A stretch of 64,000 nt of DNA from Microbacterium arborescens (GCF_030369635.1 NZ_CP128474.1:1240001-1304000), one strand, 5' to 3'. Positions 1 to 9,637 are shown, counted from the first letter of the stretch. Translations and numbers: made by a program. Notes: generated by a model from the sequence alone, not told the origin.

Positions 1-2
1 GC

Positions 3-662
3 GCCTCCGCCCTCGAACTGACGACGGTCGCGGAGCTCGCCGCGCGTGACCTGGCGGCTCCTCATATCGTCGCGAACATTCTCGCGGCGGCGGCTCTCGC
101 GCGATCCCTCCACGTCGAGCCCGCCGCCATCCGCGCGGCGGTGCTGGCATTCCGACTCGACCCCCACCGCATCGAAGTGGTGGCACGGGTGGCGGGCGTG
201 ACCTGGGTCGATGACTCGAAGGCCACGAACCCGCACGCGGCGGCGTCGTCGCTCGCCGCCTTCCCGGGTGCGATCTGGGTCGTGGGCGGGCTCCTCAAGG
301 GAGTCGACATCTCCGCGCTCGTCGCCGGACGCGGAGCGGCCACGAAGGCCGCCATCGTCATCGGCGAGGATCGCACGGCCGTCCTCGCGGCGTTCGCGCG
401 ACACGCCCCCGCGGTTCCGGTGATCGAGGTCGAGGCGACTCAGACTGAGGATGTCATGGCACGGGTCGTCGAACTGGCGGCCGAGGTCGCTGGTGTCGGG
501 GACGTGGTCCTCCTCGCCCCTGCAGCAGCCTCGTTCGATCAGTTCGCCTCCTACGCAGACCGCGGTCGCCGCTTCGCGGAGGCCGTGCGCGAACGGATCG
601 GAAGGGGAGACGGTGACCACGACGCCGAGCCGCCCGACGCCGCCCCCGACGAAACTCGCTGA
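3..662 (+). CDS. murD: UDP-N-acetylmuramoyl-L-alanine:D-glutamate ligase, C-terminal part (5' end outside window)
   Basis: Cytoplasmic ATP-dependent ligase that adds D-Glu to UDP-MurNAc-L-Ala in peptidoglycan precursor synthesis. Only the last ~219 codons are present; the frame is open from base 3. Visible Mur-ligase C-terminal motifs are DDSKATNPHAA (substrate/carbamylated-lysine region), VVGGLLKGVD, and the closing LLAPAAASFDQF followed by ADRGRRFAEAV. The last 50 bases overlap ftsW, so the two are translationally linked in the division/cell-wall cluster. The short acidic tail after the ligase fold (about 20 residues ending in DETR) carries no known motif. Confidence 0.95.
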   Translation, partial: ASALELTTVAELAARDLAAPHIVANILAAAALARSLHVEPAAIRAAVLAFRLDPHRIEVVARVAGVTWVDDSKATNPHAAASSLAAFPGAIWVVGGLLKGVDISALVAGRGAATKAAIVIGEDRTAVLAAFARHAPAVPVIEVEATQTEDVMARVVELAAEVAGVGDVVLLAPAAASFDQFASYADRGRRFAEAVRERIGRGDGDHDAEPPDAAPDETR

Positions 663-1896
663 CGACGGCCCGACGCGAAGCGGCTTCGCCGCGCGCGTGT
701 CGCTGGGACGCGCGTTCGCCCCGGTGCCGAGCGAGTTCCTGCTGCTGGCCTCGACCGCCCTCATCCTGACCGGGTTCGGTCTCGTGATGGTGCTCTCGGC
801 GACGATGGCCACGGCGGACGCGAGCCCGTTCGAAACGGTGCTGAAGCAGGCCGTGTTCGCTCTGCTCGGCATCCCGCTGATGTTCATCGCGAGCCGGATG
901 CCGCTGCGCTTCTGGAAGCGCATCGCGTGGCCGGCGCTCATCGTCGGCATTCTGCTGCAGCTGCTGGTCTTCGTGCCCGGACTGGGTGTTCACAACGACG
1001 GAAACACCAACTGGATCTCGGTCTTCGGCTTGCAGGCTCAACCGTCGGAGTTCTTGAAGCTCGCCCTCGCGGTATGGCTGGGGTTCGTGCTCTATCGCAA
1101 GCAGACTCTCCTGTCGAAGTGGCAGCACGTGTTCATCCCGGTCGTCCCGGTCGGAGCGCTGGTGATCGGCACCGTCATGGGCGGGCACGACCTGGGCACC
1201 GCGATGATCCTCATGGCGATCCTGCTCGGGTGCCTGTTCTTCTCCGGCGTCAAACTGCGGCTGTTCGTGATCCCGCTCCTCCTCGTGGTCGGTGCGGCCG
1301 CGGTCTTCGCGGTCACGAGCCCCAACCGCATGGCGCGGATCATGAGCTTCCTCAACGTCGATTCGACGGACTGCTACTTCGCCGATGCGGGCTCGTGCTA
1401 CCAGCCGCTCCACGGCATCTGGGCGCTCGCGAGCGGCGGCGTCTTCGGTCTCGGTCTCGGCAATTCGCGGGAGAAGTACCAGTGGCTCCCCGCCGCCGCG
1501 AACGACTACATCTTCGCGATCGTGGGGGAGGAGCTCGGCCTCATCGGCTGCGCCGTCGTCCTCGCGCTGTTCGCGCTCTACGCGGTGGGCGCCTTCCACA
1601 TCGTCCGCAAGACGCACGACCCGTTCGTGCGGATCGTCGCCGGCGGCATCACCATCTGGGTGGTCGGCCAGGCGCTCGTGAACATCGGCGTCGTCCTTCG
1701 CATCTTCCCCGTCCTCGGGGTGCCCCTGCCGTTCATGTCACAGGGCGGCACATCCCTCGTCTCGGGTCTTCTGGCCACCGGGGTGCTGCTCTCGTTCGCG
1801 CGGACGCTGCCGGTGCGCACCCCGGCGCTCGACGTGGCCTCGGGTGCTCGCCCCGTCCGGCCCGCGGCCGCTCGGGCCGGGTCCGCCCGCCGGTAG
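613..1896 (+). CDS. ftsW: SEDS-family peptidoglycan polymerase FtsW
   Basis: Polytopic septal peptidoglycan glycosyltransferase that works with a class B PBP at the divisome. I chose the GTG at 613 (427 aa) because AGGGGAGA lies just upstream and the protein then begins with a short cytoplasmic tail before the first membrane helix (about residue 41). About ten hydrophobic segments follow. SEDS signatures are GGHDLGTAMIL (loop carrying the catalytic Asp), GLGLGNSREKYQWLPAA, FAIVGEELGLIG and the C-terminal LPFMSQGGTSLVSGLL. It overlaps murD by 50 bases, and its TAG stop is part of the -10 box of murG. Confidence 0.95.
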   Translation: MTTTPSRPTPPPTKLADDGPTRSGFAARVSLGRAFAPVPSEFLLLASTALILTGFGLVMVLSATMATADASPFETVLKQAVFALLGIPLMFIASRMPLRFWKRIAWPALIVGILLQLLVFVPGLGVHNDGNTNWISVFGLQAQPSEFLKLALAVWLGFVLYRKQTLLSKWQHVFIPVVPVGALVIGTVMGGHDLGTAMILMAILLGCLFFSGVKLRLFVIPLLLVVGAAAVFAVTSPNRMARIMSFLNVDSTDCYFADAGSCYQPLHGIWALASGGVFGLGLGNSREKYQWLPAAANDYIFAIVGEELGLIGCAVVLALFALYAVGAFHIVRKTHDPFVRIVAGGITIWVVGQALVNIGVVLRIFPVLGVPLPFMSQGGTSLVSGLLATGVLLSFARTLPVRTPALDVASGARPVRPAAARAGSARR

Positions 1897-1899
1897 GCT
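1894..1899 (+). promoter_or_regulatory. -10 box (TAGGCT) for a leaderless murG transcript
   Basis: TAGGCT fits the actinobacterial TANNNT -10 element and lies 7 bp before the murG GTG, the spacing expected if transcription starts at or next to the start codon. Its first three bases are the ftsW stop codon. No Shine-Dalgarno sequence is visible. Inference from position only. Confidence 0.5.
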
Positions 1900-1906
1900 C
1901 GATCCG

Positions 1907-2980
1907 GTGACCACCTACCTTCTGGCGGGCGGCGGCACGGCGGGGCATGTCAATCCGCTGCTCGCCGTGGCCGACGAACTGCGCGACCGACGTTCCGACG
2001 ACACCGTGCTGGTGCTCGGTACGCGAGAGGGGCTCGAATCCCGTCTGGTGCCGCAGCGCGGATACGAACTGCTGATCGTCGACAAGGTGCCGTTCCCGCG
2101 GCGACCCAACGGTGCGGCGGTGCGGTTCCCGGCACGCTGGCTGCGAGCCGTTGCGCAGGTGCGCACCTACATCCGTGAGCGGGGAGTCGACGTCGTCGCG
2201 GGATTCGGCGGTTACGCGGCCGCCCCCGCCTACATCGCGGCGCGCCGTGAGAGTGTGCCTTACGTCGTCCATGAAGCCAATGCGCGGCCCGGGCTCGCCA
2301 ACGTGCTCGGTGCGCGCAAGGCCGCCGCAACCGGCACGGTCTTCGAGGGGACGCCCCTGCGCGGCGCTCAGGTGGTCGGGATGCCGCTCCGCCGTGAGAT
2401 CGTCGACCTCGACCGGGCAGCGCGTCGTACCGAGGCCGCAGCCGCGTTCGGTCTCGATCCTGCGCGCCCCGTCGTCCTGGTGTTCGGCGGCTCCCTCGGC
2501 GCACGCCGGCTCAATGAGGCGCTGGCCGGCTCATGGCGCGACATCGTCGCCGCCGGCTGGCAGGTGCTGCATGCTGCAGGCGAACGCAACGAGGTGCCCG
2601 ACGGTTCGTCGCCGGACTACCGCGTCGTGCCGTATCTCGATCGCATGGACCTGGCGTTCGCTCTCGCCGATGTCGTGATCTCGCGCTCGGGAGCCGCGAC
2701 GGTGAGCGAGGTCACCGCGCTCGGCATCCCGGCCATCTACGTGCCCTACGCCGTGGGCAACGGCGAGCAGGCGCTGAATGCGGCGGGTGCGGTCCGAGCC
2801 GGCGCTGCGCGCATCATCCCCGACGCCGACTTCACTCCCGAGCGGGTGCGCGCCGAGATCGTCCCGCTGCTCGCGGACGAGGGTGAGCTCGACCGGATGC
2901 GGCGCGCCGCCGGCACGGTCGGCACGCGCGAGGGCGCCGCCAACGTCGTCGCTCTGCTCGACGCCGCGCAGCAGCGCTGA
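1907..2980 (+). CDS. murG: UDP-GlcNAc:lipid I N-acetylglucosaminyltransferase
   Basis: Peripheral membrane GT-B glycosyltransferase converting lipid I to lipid II. The GTG at 1907 gives a 357-aa protein that begins directly with the nucleotide-fold strand and the Gly-rich loop LAGGGTAGHVNP, the usual start for the family; the frame stays open further upstream only inside ftsW. Other landmarks are HEANARPGLAN, the second-domain loop FGGSLGARRLNEAL and the UDP-GlcNAc signature SRSGAATVSEVTALGIPAIYVPY (split between positions 2686 and 2752). Length is normal. It sits between ftsW and murC. Confidence 0.96.
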   Translation: MTTYLLAGGGTAGHVNPLLAVADELRDRRSDDTVLVLGTREGLESRLVPQRGYELLIVDKVPFPRRPNGAAVRFPARWLRAVAQVRTYIRERGVDVVAGFGGYAAAPAYIAARRESVPYVVHEANARPGLANVLGARKAAATGTVFEGTPLRGAQVVGMPLRREIVDLDRAARRTEAAAAFGLDPARPVVLVFGGSLGARRLNEALAGSWRDIVAAGWQVLHAAGERNEVPDGSSPDYRVVPYLDRMDLAFALADVVISRSGAATVSEVTALGIPAIYVPYAVGNGEQALNAAGAVRAGAARIIPDADFTPERVRAEIVPLLADEGELDRMRRAAGTVGTREGAANVVALLDAAQQR

Positions 2981-3014
2981 GGGCGTGGCGGGCGGCCCTG
3001 TCAGCCGGGCGACC

Positions 3015-3020
3015 TAGACT
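3015..3020 (+). promoter_or_regulatory. -10 box (TAGACT) in front of murC
   Basis: TAGACT lies 9 bp before the murC ATG, with no ribosome-binding site between them, which suggests a leaderless or near-leaderless transcript. It lies in the 49-bp gap after murG. Confidence 0.5.
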
Positions 3021-3029
3021 TGACGGGTC

Positions 3030-4430
3030 ATGATCAGACCCGACTTGAGCCTCCCGATCCCCGCCGACATCACCGCCGCGCACTTCATCGGCATCGGTGG
3101 ATCGGGCATGTCCGGCCTCGCCGGGATGTTCCTCGACCGCGGCATCCGCGTCTCCGGTTCAGACCGCGCCGACAGCCCCGCGATGCGCGCGCTCGCGGCG
3201 CGCGGGGCGGACGTCCACGTCGGACACGCCGCGGCCCACCTCCCCGACGACGCCGACACGGTCGTCCACACGGGCGCGATCTGGCCCGAGAACCCGGAGT
3301 TCCTCCTCGCCAAAGAGCGTGGCCTGCACGTCATCCACCGGTCGCAGGCCCTGCACTGGCTCATCGGAGGACGGCGGCTGGTCTCGGTGGCCGGGGCGCA
3401 CGGCAAGACCACGTCCACGGGCATGATCGTGACCGCGCTGCGTGGCCTCGGAACCCGTCCGACGTTCGTGAACGGCGGCGTGATCGCCGACCTGGGGGTC
3501 TCGAGTGCGACGGGAGACGACGACGTCTTCGTCATCGAGGCCGACGAGTCCGACGGCACCTTCCTCCTCTACGACACCTCGATCGCCCTGATCACCAACG
3601 TCGACCCCGACCACCTCGACCACTGGGAGACCCGCGAGGCGTTCTACGACGGTTTCGTGCGATTCGGCGACGGCGCGCGAGAGGCCGTCGTCATCTCGGC
3701 TGACGACCCGGGCGCGGCGCGTGTCGCCGCCGCTCTGACGCACCGCCGAGTGATCACGTTCGGTGAGGCGGCCGAGGCCGACGTTCGGGTCTCCGACATC
3801 GTGACGCACGGGCCGGTGTCGTTCTCGCTCACTGCCGGGGGAGACACGGTCCACGGCCGACTCTCGGTGCCGGGTGCGCACAACGCGATGAACGCCGCTG
3901 GCGCCGTCGCCGGGCTGATCGCCCTCGGGTTCGAGCTCGAGCGCGCGCTGCGTGCCGTCGAAGGGTTCGGGGGCACGGCCCGGCGGTTCGAGCTGCACGG
4001 CGTGACCCGCGGAGTCAGCGTGTACGACGACTACGCGCACCACCCGACCGAGGTGGCCGCCGCCCTCTCGGCGGCCCGCACCGTCGTCGGCGATGGGCGC
4101 ATCATCGCGCTCCACCAGCCGCACACGTACTCGCGCACCCAGGAGATGTTCCGCGAGTTCGCGGACGTCCTCGAGACGCACGCCGACCACACCGTCGTCC
4201 TCGACGTCTACGGGGCGCGCGAAGATCCGGTTCCCGGCGTCACCGGTGAACTCGTCAGCGGGGCGTTCGCCGACCCCGAGCGCGTCCATTTCGTCGCCGA
4301 CTGGCAGAAGGCCGCCGACTACACGGCAGGCGTCGCACGCGAGGGCGACTTCATCGTCACGCTGGGGTGCGGCAACGTGAACCTCATCGTCCCGCAGGTG
4401 CTCGAAGCGCTCGCTCGGACGGAGGACTAG
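3030..4430 (+). CDS. murC: UDP-N-acetylmuramate:L-alanine ligase
   Basis: Cytoplasmic ligase adding L-Ala to UDP-MurNAc, the first amino-acid step of the stem peptide. The 466-aa protein shows the three Mur-ligase domains: N-terminal UDP-binding [20 protein letters not shown], central ATPase P-loop [13 protein letters not shown] with [10 protein letters not shown] and [10 protein letters not shown], and C-terminal [15 protein letters not shown]. Length is typical. The ftsQ start follows its stop by 3 bases. Confidence 0.97.
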   Translation: MIRPDLSLPIPADITAAHFIGIGGSGMSGLAGMFLDRGIRVSGSDRADSPAMRALAARGADVHVGHAAAHLPDDADTVVHTGAIWPENPEFLLAKERGLHVIHRSQALHWLIGGRRLVSVAGAHGKTTSTGMIVTALRGLGTRPTFVNGGVIADLGVSSATGDDDVFVIEADESDGTFLLYDTSIALITNVDPDHLDHWETREAFYDGFVRFGDGAREAVVISADDPGAARVAAALTHRRVITFGEAAEADVRVSDIVTHGPVSFSLTAGGDTVHGRLSVPGAHNAMNAAGAVAGLIALGFELERALRAVEGFGGTARRFELHGVTRGVSVYDDYAHHPTEVAAALSAARTVVGDGRIIALHQPHTYSRTQEMFREFADVLETHADHTVVLDVYGAREDPVPGVTGELVSGAFADPERVHFVADWQKAADYTAGVAREGDFIVTLGCGNVNLIVPQVLEALARTED

Positions 4431-4433
4431 CCG

Positions 4434-5510
4434 ATGCGCCGCCCGAGCCCGCTGCCGCCCTCGTCACGGCCCGCCGGCGGGCACGACGGCGCAGACGCCC
4501 AGGACGCTCGTCGCCCGCTCGCGACGCGGCGCGTCGACCCGCCGCGTCGGGCGCAGGACGGTCCGGATGCGGGTGACGTTGCGGAGGGCTCGTCGCCGGA
4601 TGCGACCGAGACTCAGCCCGTCGAGGAGATGTGGCATCAACGCGGCCGTGACTACGGGATCGCGCCCATCATCCCGTTCGATCCGCCCGCGCGGGCGGAG
4701 CCCGAGACCCCGTCGACACCGGGTGTCGCGGACGACGACGACACAGGTCGCACGCCGCTCACCGCGCGCGACCTGTGGGGAGCGGCGCGGGCGCGTCGGC
4801 GCGCGCTCCGGCGCGAGGTCCGACGTTTCACCGCGCGTCAGCGTCGGCGCCGACGCATCTGGTTGGTCTCCGCGGGGTTGTTCGTCGCCCTCGTCCTCGG
4901 GTCGATCGGAGCCGCGTACAGCCCGTTGTTCGCCGTTGAGCGCATCACGATCGTCGGCACCGCGCAGCTCGACCCGGGAGCGGTGGAGACCGCCCTCGAA
5001 GGGCAGCTGGGCACGCCGATGCCGCTCGTCGACGAGAGCGCCGTGAAGGCGGCGCTCGTCTCCTTCCCGCTGGTGGAGTCGTACAGCCTCGAGGCCAGGC
5101 CGCCGCACGAGCTCGTGGTGCGCGTCGTCGAGCGGACGCCGGTGGGAGCCGTGCAGGGCGAGGCCGGCTACACCCTCGTCGACGCGGCCGGGGTCGCGCT
5201 CTCGACTACGCCCGAGCCGCCGGCCGGTCAGCCGCTCATCGAGGTCGAAGGCGGTCCGTCGTCGAGCACCTTCGCCGCAGCGGGGCAGGTGTTCCGATCG
5301 CTTCCGGACTCGCTGCGTTCGCAGGTGACCGTGCTGTCCGCGACGACGCCCAACGACGTCACCTTGACCCTCGGCGACGGCCGCTCGGTGGTCTGGGGTG
5401 GGCCCGCCGACTCGGCCAAGAAGGTTCAGGCGCTCGAAGCGCTGATGAACGCGCGGCCGGATGCCTCGGGATACGACGTTTCGTCGCCGCAGGCGGCCGT
5501 CGTCCGCTGA
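4434..5510 (+). CDS. ftsQ: Divisome protein FtsQ/DivIB
   Basis: Bitopic division protein linking early and late divisome components. From the ATG at 4434 it has a ~140-residue charged, Pro/Arg-rich cytoplasmic region, one transmembrane helix (about residues 142-161), then an extracytoplasmic POTRA domain beginning FAVERITIVGTAQLDPG and a beta domain (residues ~200-330). The cytoplasmic part is longer than in many bacteria but usual for actinobacteria and looks disordered. It follows murC almost without a gap; 192 bp separate it from ftsZ. Confidence 0.9.
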   Translation: MRRPSPLPPSSRPAGGHDGADAQDARRPLATRRVDPPRRAQDGPDAGDVAEGSSPDATETQPVEEMWHQRGRDYGIAPIIPFDPPARAEPETPSTPGVADDDDTGRTPLTARDLWGAARARRRALRREVRRFTARQRRRRRIWLVSAGLFVALVLGSIGAAYSPLFAVERITIVGTAQLDPGAVETALEGQLGTPMPLVDESAVKAALVSFPLVESYSLEARPPHELVVRVVERTPVGAVQGEAGYTLVDAAGVALSTTPEPPAGQPLIEVEGGPSSSTFAAAGQVFRSLPDSLRSQVTVLSATTPNDVTLTLGDGRSVVWGGPADSAKKVQALEALMNARPDASGYDVSSPQAAVVR

Positions 5511-5607
5511 GGTCGGCCGGGACCGGGCGACCGTGCTGGAAGCCCATGACACGTGGGATGTCGCGACACGCCGCTCACGTCCGTCGGGTGCGTCCACGAG
5601 TGCGTAG

Positions 5608-5665
5608 CTTCAACCTCAGGAATTGCATACCCGGCAATTCTTTAAACCTCTACGTGAGGTTGAAG
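5608..5665. promoter_or_regulatory. Nested inverted repeats in the ftsZ leader
   Basis: Two perfect dyads are nested: CTTCAACCTCA (5608-5618) pairs with TGAGGTTGAAG (5655-5665), and inside it GAATTGC (5620-5626) pairs with GCAATTC (5634-5640). A third, competing pairing is AACCTC (5645-5650) with GAGGTT (5656-5661). The block is AT-rich compared with its surroundings and ends 37 bp before the ftsZ start. It could be an operator, an mRNA structure controlling FtsZ level, or both. Pairings are read from sequence; function is inferred. Confidence 0.6.
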
Positions 5666-5702
5666 GTTTACGAGCAGGGTTCGGGACGAGATGGAGGCCG
5701 GC

Positions 5703-6854
5703 ATGAGCCAGAACCAGAACTACCTCGCGGTGATCAAGGTCGTCGGTGTGGGCGGTGGCGGCGTCAATGCCGTCAACCGGATGATCGAGCTGGGGCTGCG
5801 GGGTGTCGAGTTCATCGCGGTGAACACCGACGCCCAGGCGCTCCTGATGAGCGATGCCGACGTCAAACTCGACGTCGGCCGTGAGCTGACGCGCGGCCTG
5901 GGCGCCGGCGCCGACCCCGAGGTCGGGCGTCGTGCTGCGGAGGACCACGCCGAAGAGATCGAAGAGGCGCTCGCGGGCGCCGACATGGTCTTCGTGACTG
6001 CCGGCGAGGGCGGTGGCACCGGCACCGGCGGCGCGCCCGTCGTTGCACGTATCGCCAAGTCGATCGGTGCGCTCACGATCGGTGTCGTCACGAAGCCCTT
6101 CTCGTTCGAGGGTCGTCGTCGGCAGAGCCAGGCCGAGGCCGGCGTGTCGAAGCTGAAGGAAGAGGTCGACACCCTCATCGTCGTCCCGAACGACCGCCTG
6201 CTCGAGATCAGCGACCGCGGCATCTCGATGGTCGAGGCCTTCGCGACCGCCGACCAGGTGCTGCTCGCCGGTGTCCAGGGCATCACCGACCTGATCACCA
6301 CCCCCGGTCTCATCAACCTCGACTTCGCCGACGTGAAGTCCGTCATGCAGGGGGCTGGCTCGGCCCTCATGGGCATCGGCTCCGCGCGCGGAGCCGACCG
6401 CGCGATCAAGGCCGCCGAGCTCGCCGTCGAGTCGCCGCTTCTCGAAGCGTCCATCGAGGGAGCCCACGGCGTCCTGCTCTCCATCCAGGGCGGGTCGAAC
6501 CTCGGCATCTTCGAGATCAACGATGCGGCGCAGCTCGTCAAGGAGGCCGCGCACCCCGAGGCGAACATCATCTTCGGTACGGTCATCGACGACACCCTCG
6601 GCGACGAGGTCCGCGTGACGGTCATCGCGGCAGGCTTCGACGGTGGCGAGCCGCAGACCCGCATCGAGCCCATCGCCGCTGCTCGTCCTTCCGCGCCGCC
6701 GGTCCTGCCCGAGGTTCCGGCCGAGGAGGCTGCGGCATCCGAGCCCTCCGAACGTCGCGAGACCAAGGAGACGGTGCCGGTCTCGGCCAAGAGCGAGTCG
6801 TACGACTCGGTCTTCGGCGACGACGACCTCGACATCCCCGACTTCCTGAAGTAG
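5703..6854 (+). CDS. ftsZ: Cell division tubulin homologue FtsZ
   Basis: GTPase that polymerises into the Z-ring. I chose the ATG at 5703 (383 aa), since GGAGG sits 5 bp upstream; the in-frame ATG at 5691 lies before that ribosome-binding site. Motifs: [13 protein letters not shown], tubulin signature [14 protein letters not shown]7 loop [12 protein letters not shown] Pro/Ala/Glu linker (residues ~315-365) leads to the C-terminal peptide [10 protein letters not shown], the docking tail for SepF and other partners. ftsA is absent here, as usual in actinobacteria, where SepF is the membrane anchor. Confidence 0.98.
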   Translation: MSQNQNYLAVIKVVGVGGGGVNAVNRMIELGLRGVEFIAVNTDAQALLMSDADVKLDVGRELTRGLGAGADPEVGRRAAEDHAEEIEEALAGADMVFVTAGEGGGTGTGGAPVVARIAKSIGALTIGVVTKPFSFEGRRRQSQAEAGVSKLKEEVDTLIVVPNDRLLEISDRGISMVEAFATADQVLLAGVQGITDLITTPGLINLDFADVKSVMQGAGSALMGIGSARGADRAIKAAELAVESPLLEASIEGAHGVLLSIQGGSNLGIFEINDAAQLVKEAAHPEANIIFGTVIDDTLGDEVRVTVIAAGFDGGEPQTRIEPIAAARPSAPPVLPEVPAEEAAASEPSERRETKETVPVSAKSESYDSVFGDDDLDIPDFLK

Positions 6855-6866
6855 GCCGATCGCCCC

Positions 6867-7553
6867 ATGCCGGATCTGGCCGAACGGCTCGCCGACGTCG
6901 ACGCCCGCATCGCCGCTGCGATGCGGGCGTCGGGTCGCGCCCCGGGCGAGGTGACGAGGGTCGTGGTGACGAAGTTCCACCCGCCTGAGCTCATCGCGCA
7001 GCTCCACGCACTGGGCGTGCGTGATGTGGGGGAGAACCGGCAGCAGGAGCTCACCGCGAAGCGCGCGGAGCTCGCCGGGCTCGAGGGCATGCGCTGGCAT
7101 TTCATCGGCCAGGCCCAGACGAACAAGGCGCGCGCGGTGCGAGCAGCGGCGGATGTCGTCCACTCCGTCGACCGCGCGCGCATCGCCGACGCGCTCGACG
7201 GCGCAGAGCCCGAGGGCGAGCCCCTCGACGTGCTCGTGCAGGTCAACCTGACCGATGACCCGGGTCGTGGCGGCGTCGCGCCGGACGGAGTCGAGGCCCT
7301 GGCCACCCACGTGTTGGAGCGGTGCCCGGGTCTGGTGGTCCGAGGCGTCATGGCCGTCGCCCCCCTCGGCGAGGAGCCCGCCGCGGCGTTCGCCCGCCTC
7401 GCGCAGACGTCAGACGTCCTGCGTACCGTCGCGCCCGGCGCGACCTGGATCTCCGCCGGGATGACCGGCGATTTCGTCGAAGCGATCTCTGCCGGTGCGA
7501 CACACCTGCGGATCGGATCGGCAATCACGGGACCGCGCCCGGACCGCGGATAG
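6867..7553 (+). CDS. YggS/PROSC-family pyridoxal-phosphate homeostasis protein
   Basis: Single-domain PLP-binding protein of the alanine racemase N-terminal fold, involved in vitamin B6 and amino-acid homeostasis and found between ftsZ and sepF in many Gram-positive genomes. The PLP lysine lies in [11 protein letters not shown] (about residue 36). Other family motifs are [26 protein letters not shown] and the phosphate-binding end [13 protein letters not shown] ... HLRIGSAI. Length (228 aa) is normal. The start is 12 bp after the ftsZ stop. Confidence 0.93.
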   Translation: MPDLAERLADVDARIAAAMRASGRAPGEVTRVVVTKFHPPELIAQLHALGVRDVGENRQQELTAKRAELAGLEGMRWHFIGQAQTNKARAVRAAADVVHSVDRARIADALDGAEPEGEPLDVLVQVNLTDDPGRGGVAPDGVEALATHVLERCPGLVVRGVMAVAPLGEEPAAAFARLAQTSDVLRTVAPGATWISAGMTGDFVEAISAGATHLRIGSAITGPRPDRG

Positions 7554-7584
7554 CCTCGGAACAGACGAGCAAACGGAGGATGCG

Positions 7585-8046
7585 ATGTCGAACCCGCTGA
7601 AGAAGACCATGGTTTACCTGGGCCTCGCAGATGAGGAAGAAATGTACGAAGAGCCGCAGGCCGAGCAGCAGCAGGCTCGCCGTGAGAAGCCCGTCGAGAA
7701 GCCGGCGGCGCCGGTGACGCCCCTGCACCGCCCCGCGGTCGTGCGTCAGCCCACGACGGGAACCGTGAGCGAGATTCTGACCGTCCACCCCAAGCAGTAC
7801 CGCGACGCGCAGGTCATCGCCGAGAACTTCCGCGAGGGTGTGCCGGTGATCATCAACCTCTCGCAGATGAGCGACGCCGATGCGCGCCGCCTCATCGACT
7901 TCGCGAGCGGCCTGTCCCTCGGTCTCTACGGCCGCATCGAGCGTGTGACGAGCAAGGTGTTCCTGCTCTCGCCCGAGAACATCGCCGTCTCCGGCGACGG
8001 CGCCGTGGCTCAGGCTGAGCCTGAGGCGGCGCCGTTCGCGCAGTGA
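7585..8046 (+). CDS. sepF: Z-ring membrane anchor SepF
   Basis: Binds the FtsZ C-terminal tail and tethers the Z-ring to the membrane. The ATG at 7585 is preceded by CGGAGGA; the 153-aa protein starts [14 protein letters not shown], an amphipathic membrane-targeting segment, followed by an acidic Gln-rich linker and the SepF core (about residues 60-140) with [35 protein letters not shown] and [10 protein letters not shown]. The order yggS-sepF-yggT-divIVA is the canonical actinobacterial arrangement. Confidence 0.95.
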   Translation: MSNPLKKTMVYLGLADEEEMYEEPQAEQQQARREKPVEKPAAPVTPLHRPAVVRQPTTGTVSEILTVHPKQYRDAQVIAENFREGVPVIINLSQMSDADARRLIDFASGLSLGLYGRIERVTSKVFLLSPENIAVSGDGAVAQAEPEAAPFAQ

Positions 8047-8052
8047 CCTGAC

Positions 8053-8355
8053 GTGGATGTCGTACGGCTGATCGCCGCACTCGTCTACTTCGCCCTCCTG
8101 CTGTACATCCTCGTTCTGTTCGTCCGACTGATCCTGGAGTACATCCCGCTGTTCAACCGGGAGTGGCGCCCGAGAGGCTTCACCCTCGTTCTCGCCGAGG
8201 TCGTCTACACGATCACGGATCCCCCGATCAAGACACTGCGCCGGGTCATTCCTCCGATCAGGCTCGGCGTCATCGCGATCGATCTGGCATTCCCGCTCAC
8301 CATGCTGGCGTGCTTCATCCTGCTGTCGATCACTCGCGTGATCGCCTTCGTCTGA
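8053..8355 (+). CDS. YggT-family membrane protein
   Basis: Small integral membrane protein (100 aa) with two long hydrophobic stretches, about residues 5-27 and 70-97, and the family motif around FTLVLAEVVYTITDPPIK. The start is GTG, 6 bp after the sepF stop. Family function is not settled; its constant place between sepF and divIVA suggests an envelope or division role. Confidence 0.88.
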   Translation: MDVVRLIAALVYFALLLYILVLFVRLILEYIPLFNREWRPRGFTLVLAEVVYTITDPPIKTLRRVIPPIRLGVIAIDLAFPLTMLACFILLSITRVIAFV

Positions 8356-8397
8356 GGCGGTCGCGGCGGGATCGTCGCGGCCGAGAAAGCGTCGGAC

Positions 8398-8403
8398 TAT
8401 GCT
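8398..8403 (+). promoter_or_regulatory. Candidate -10 box (TATGCT) for divIVA
   Basis: TATGCT lies 73 bp before the divIVA ATG in the 121-bp gap after yggT. A transcript starting just downstream would carry a ~65-nt leader with the good ribosome-binding site GAAAGAGGA. No convincing -35 is visible. Confidence 0.4.
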
Positions 8404-8476
8404 GGGTGGGTACGGCCCGCTGCGGCGGGTGCCGGCTGACCGGCCCGCGTCGTGAGCCCTGAAAGAGGACAACACC

Positions 8477-9055
8477 ATGGCTTTGACCCCTGAAGACGTC
8501 GTCACCAAGCAGTTCCAGCACGTGCGTTTCAAGGAAGGATTCGACCCCGATGAGGTCGACGACTTCCTCGACGAGATCGTCGTGGAATGGCGCAAGACGA
8601 TCGCTGAGAACGACGAGCTCAAGGCGAAGCTCGCAGCCTACGAGTCGGGCGAGACCCCCGCGCCGGCCGCATCCGACGACGCCGTCGTCGAAGAGGTGCC
8701 CGCGCCGGTCGCCGCTGTCGAGCAGCCCGCCGCGGCCGCCGACATGGCTCCTGCCGCCGCATCCGCCGGCATCATCGAGCTGGCCCAGCGCCTGCACGAC
8801 GAGCACGTCGCCGAGGGCAAGGCCCAGCGCGACAAGCTCATCGCCGATGCGCAGGCCCAGGCCGCGTCGATCATCTCCGAGGCAGAAGCCCGAGGCCGCG
8901 ACGAGGTCGCGCGTCTCGAAGCCGAGCGCGTGTCGCTCGAGGGTCGCATCTCCGAGCTGCAGCAGTTCGAGAAGGACTACCGCGGTCAGCTCCGCGGCTT
9001 CATCGAGAGCAAGCTCCGCGATCTCGACACGACCGGCGTCTCGGCCGGCGCCTAA
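8477..9055 (+). CDS. divIVA: Polar growth scaffold DivIVA/Wag31
   Basis: Cytoplasmic coiled-coil scaffold that marks poles and directs wall synthesis in actinobacteria. The N-terminal lipid-binding domain is clear: LTPEDVVTKQFQHVRF, then FDPDEVDDFLDEIV. Residues ~60-95 are an Ala/Pro/Val linker, and ~100-185 form a charged heptad-rich coiled coil. At 192 aa it is shorter than mycobacterial Wag31. A strong ribosome-binding site (AGAGGA) precedes the ATG. Confidence 0.94.
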   Translation: MALTPEDVVTKQFQHVRFKEGFDPDEVDDFLDEIVVEWRKTIAENDELKAKLAAYESGETPAPAASDDAVVEEVPAPVAAVEQPAAAADMAPAAASAGIIELAQRLHDEHVAEGKAQRDKLIADAQAQAASIISEAEARGRDEVARLEAERVSLEGRISELQQFEKDYRGQLRGFIESKLRDLDTTGVSAGA

Positions 9056-9058
9056 TCC

Positions 9059-9637
9059 TTGGCGTCGCGCAAGCGTCTGAACGGTCCGGCGGCCGGTGCC
9101 CTCGTCGCGATTCTCGCGACAGTGGTGCTGGCCGCCGACCAGTTCACGAAGTACCTCGCCCTCGAGAACCTGCCGTACCAGCGTGAGGTCCCCGTCCTCG
9201 GCGACTTCTTCCAGCTTTACCTGACGAAGAACCCCGGTGCGGCGTTCTCGCTGGGGACCGGCGTCACGTGGCTCTTCACGATCGCGCTCGCTGCTGTCGC
9301 GGTGGTCGTGATCGTGCTCACTGTACGCAGCGTGCGCACGCGGTCGTGGGCCATCGTCCTCGGACTCCTTCTGGGGGGCGTGCTCGGCAATCTCACCGAC
9401 CGCCTGCTGCGCGAACCCGGTTTCCTCGTCGGGCACGTGATCGACTTCATCCACACGCCGTGGATGTGGCTGTGGTTCCCCTCTGCGATCTACAACGTCG
9501 CCGACATGTTCATCGTGACGATGATGATCTCCGTCGCCGTGCTCGTGGTGATCGGCATCCGCTTCGATGGTTCACGCGAGCGGCGAACAGCAGACGCGCC
9601 CGCCGAATCGACGACCGACGCCCCCGCGGACCGCTGA
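9059..9637 (+). CDS. lspA: Lipoprotein signal peptidase (signal peptidase II)
   Basis: Membrane aspartyl protease that cleaves prolipoprotein signal peptides. Four membrane segments are visible, with DQFTKYLAL after the first. The family boxes are present: [15 protein letters not shown] and YNVADMFI, the last two holding the catalytic aspartates. The start is uncertain; TTG at 9059, 3 bp after the divIVA stop, leaves just enough room for the first helix. Its Ser/Ala/Asp-rich tail ends 1 bp before rluD. The window holds likely substrates (CtaC and the lipoprotein at 35300-35836). Confidence 0.93.
   Translation: MASRKRLNGPAAGALVAILATVVLAADQFTKYLALENLPYQREVPVLGDFFQLYLTKNPGAAFSLGTGVTWLFTIALAAVAVVVIVLTVRSVRTRSWAIVLGLLLGGVLGNLTDRLLREPGFLVGHVIDFIHTPWMWLWFPSAIYNVADMFIVTMMISVAVLVVIGIRFDGSRERRTADAPAESTTDAPADR

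Noticed and set aside
5691..5702. Upstream ATG of ftsZ
   Set aside because: It lies before the GGAGG that has ideal spacing to the ATG at 5703, and the added residues (MEAG) are not typical of FtsZ.
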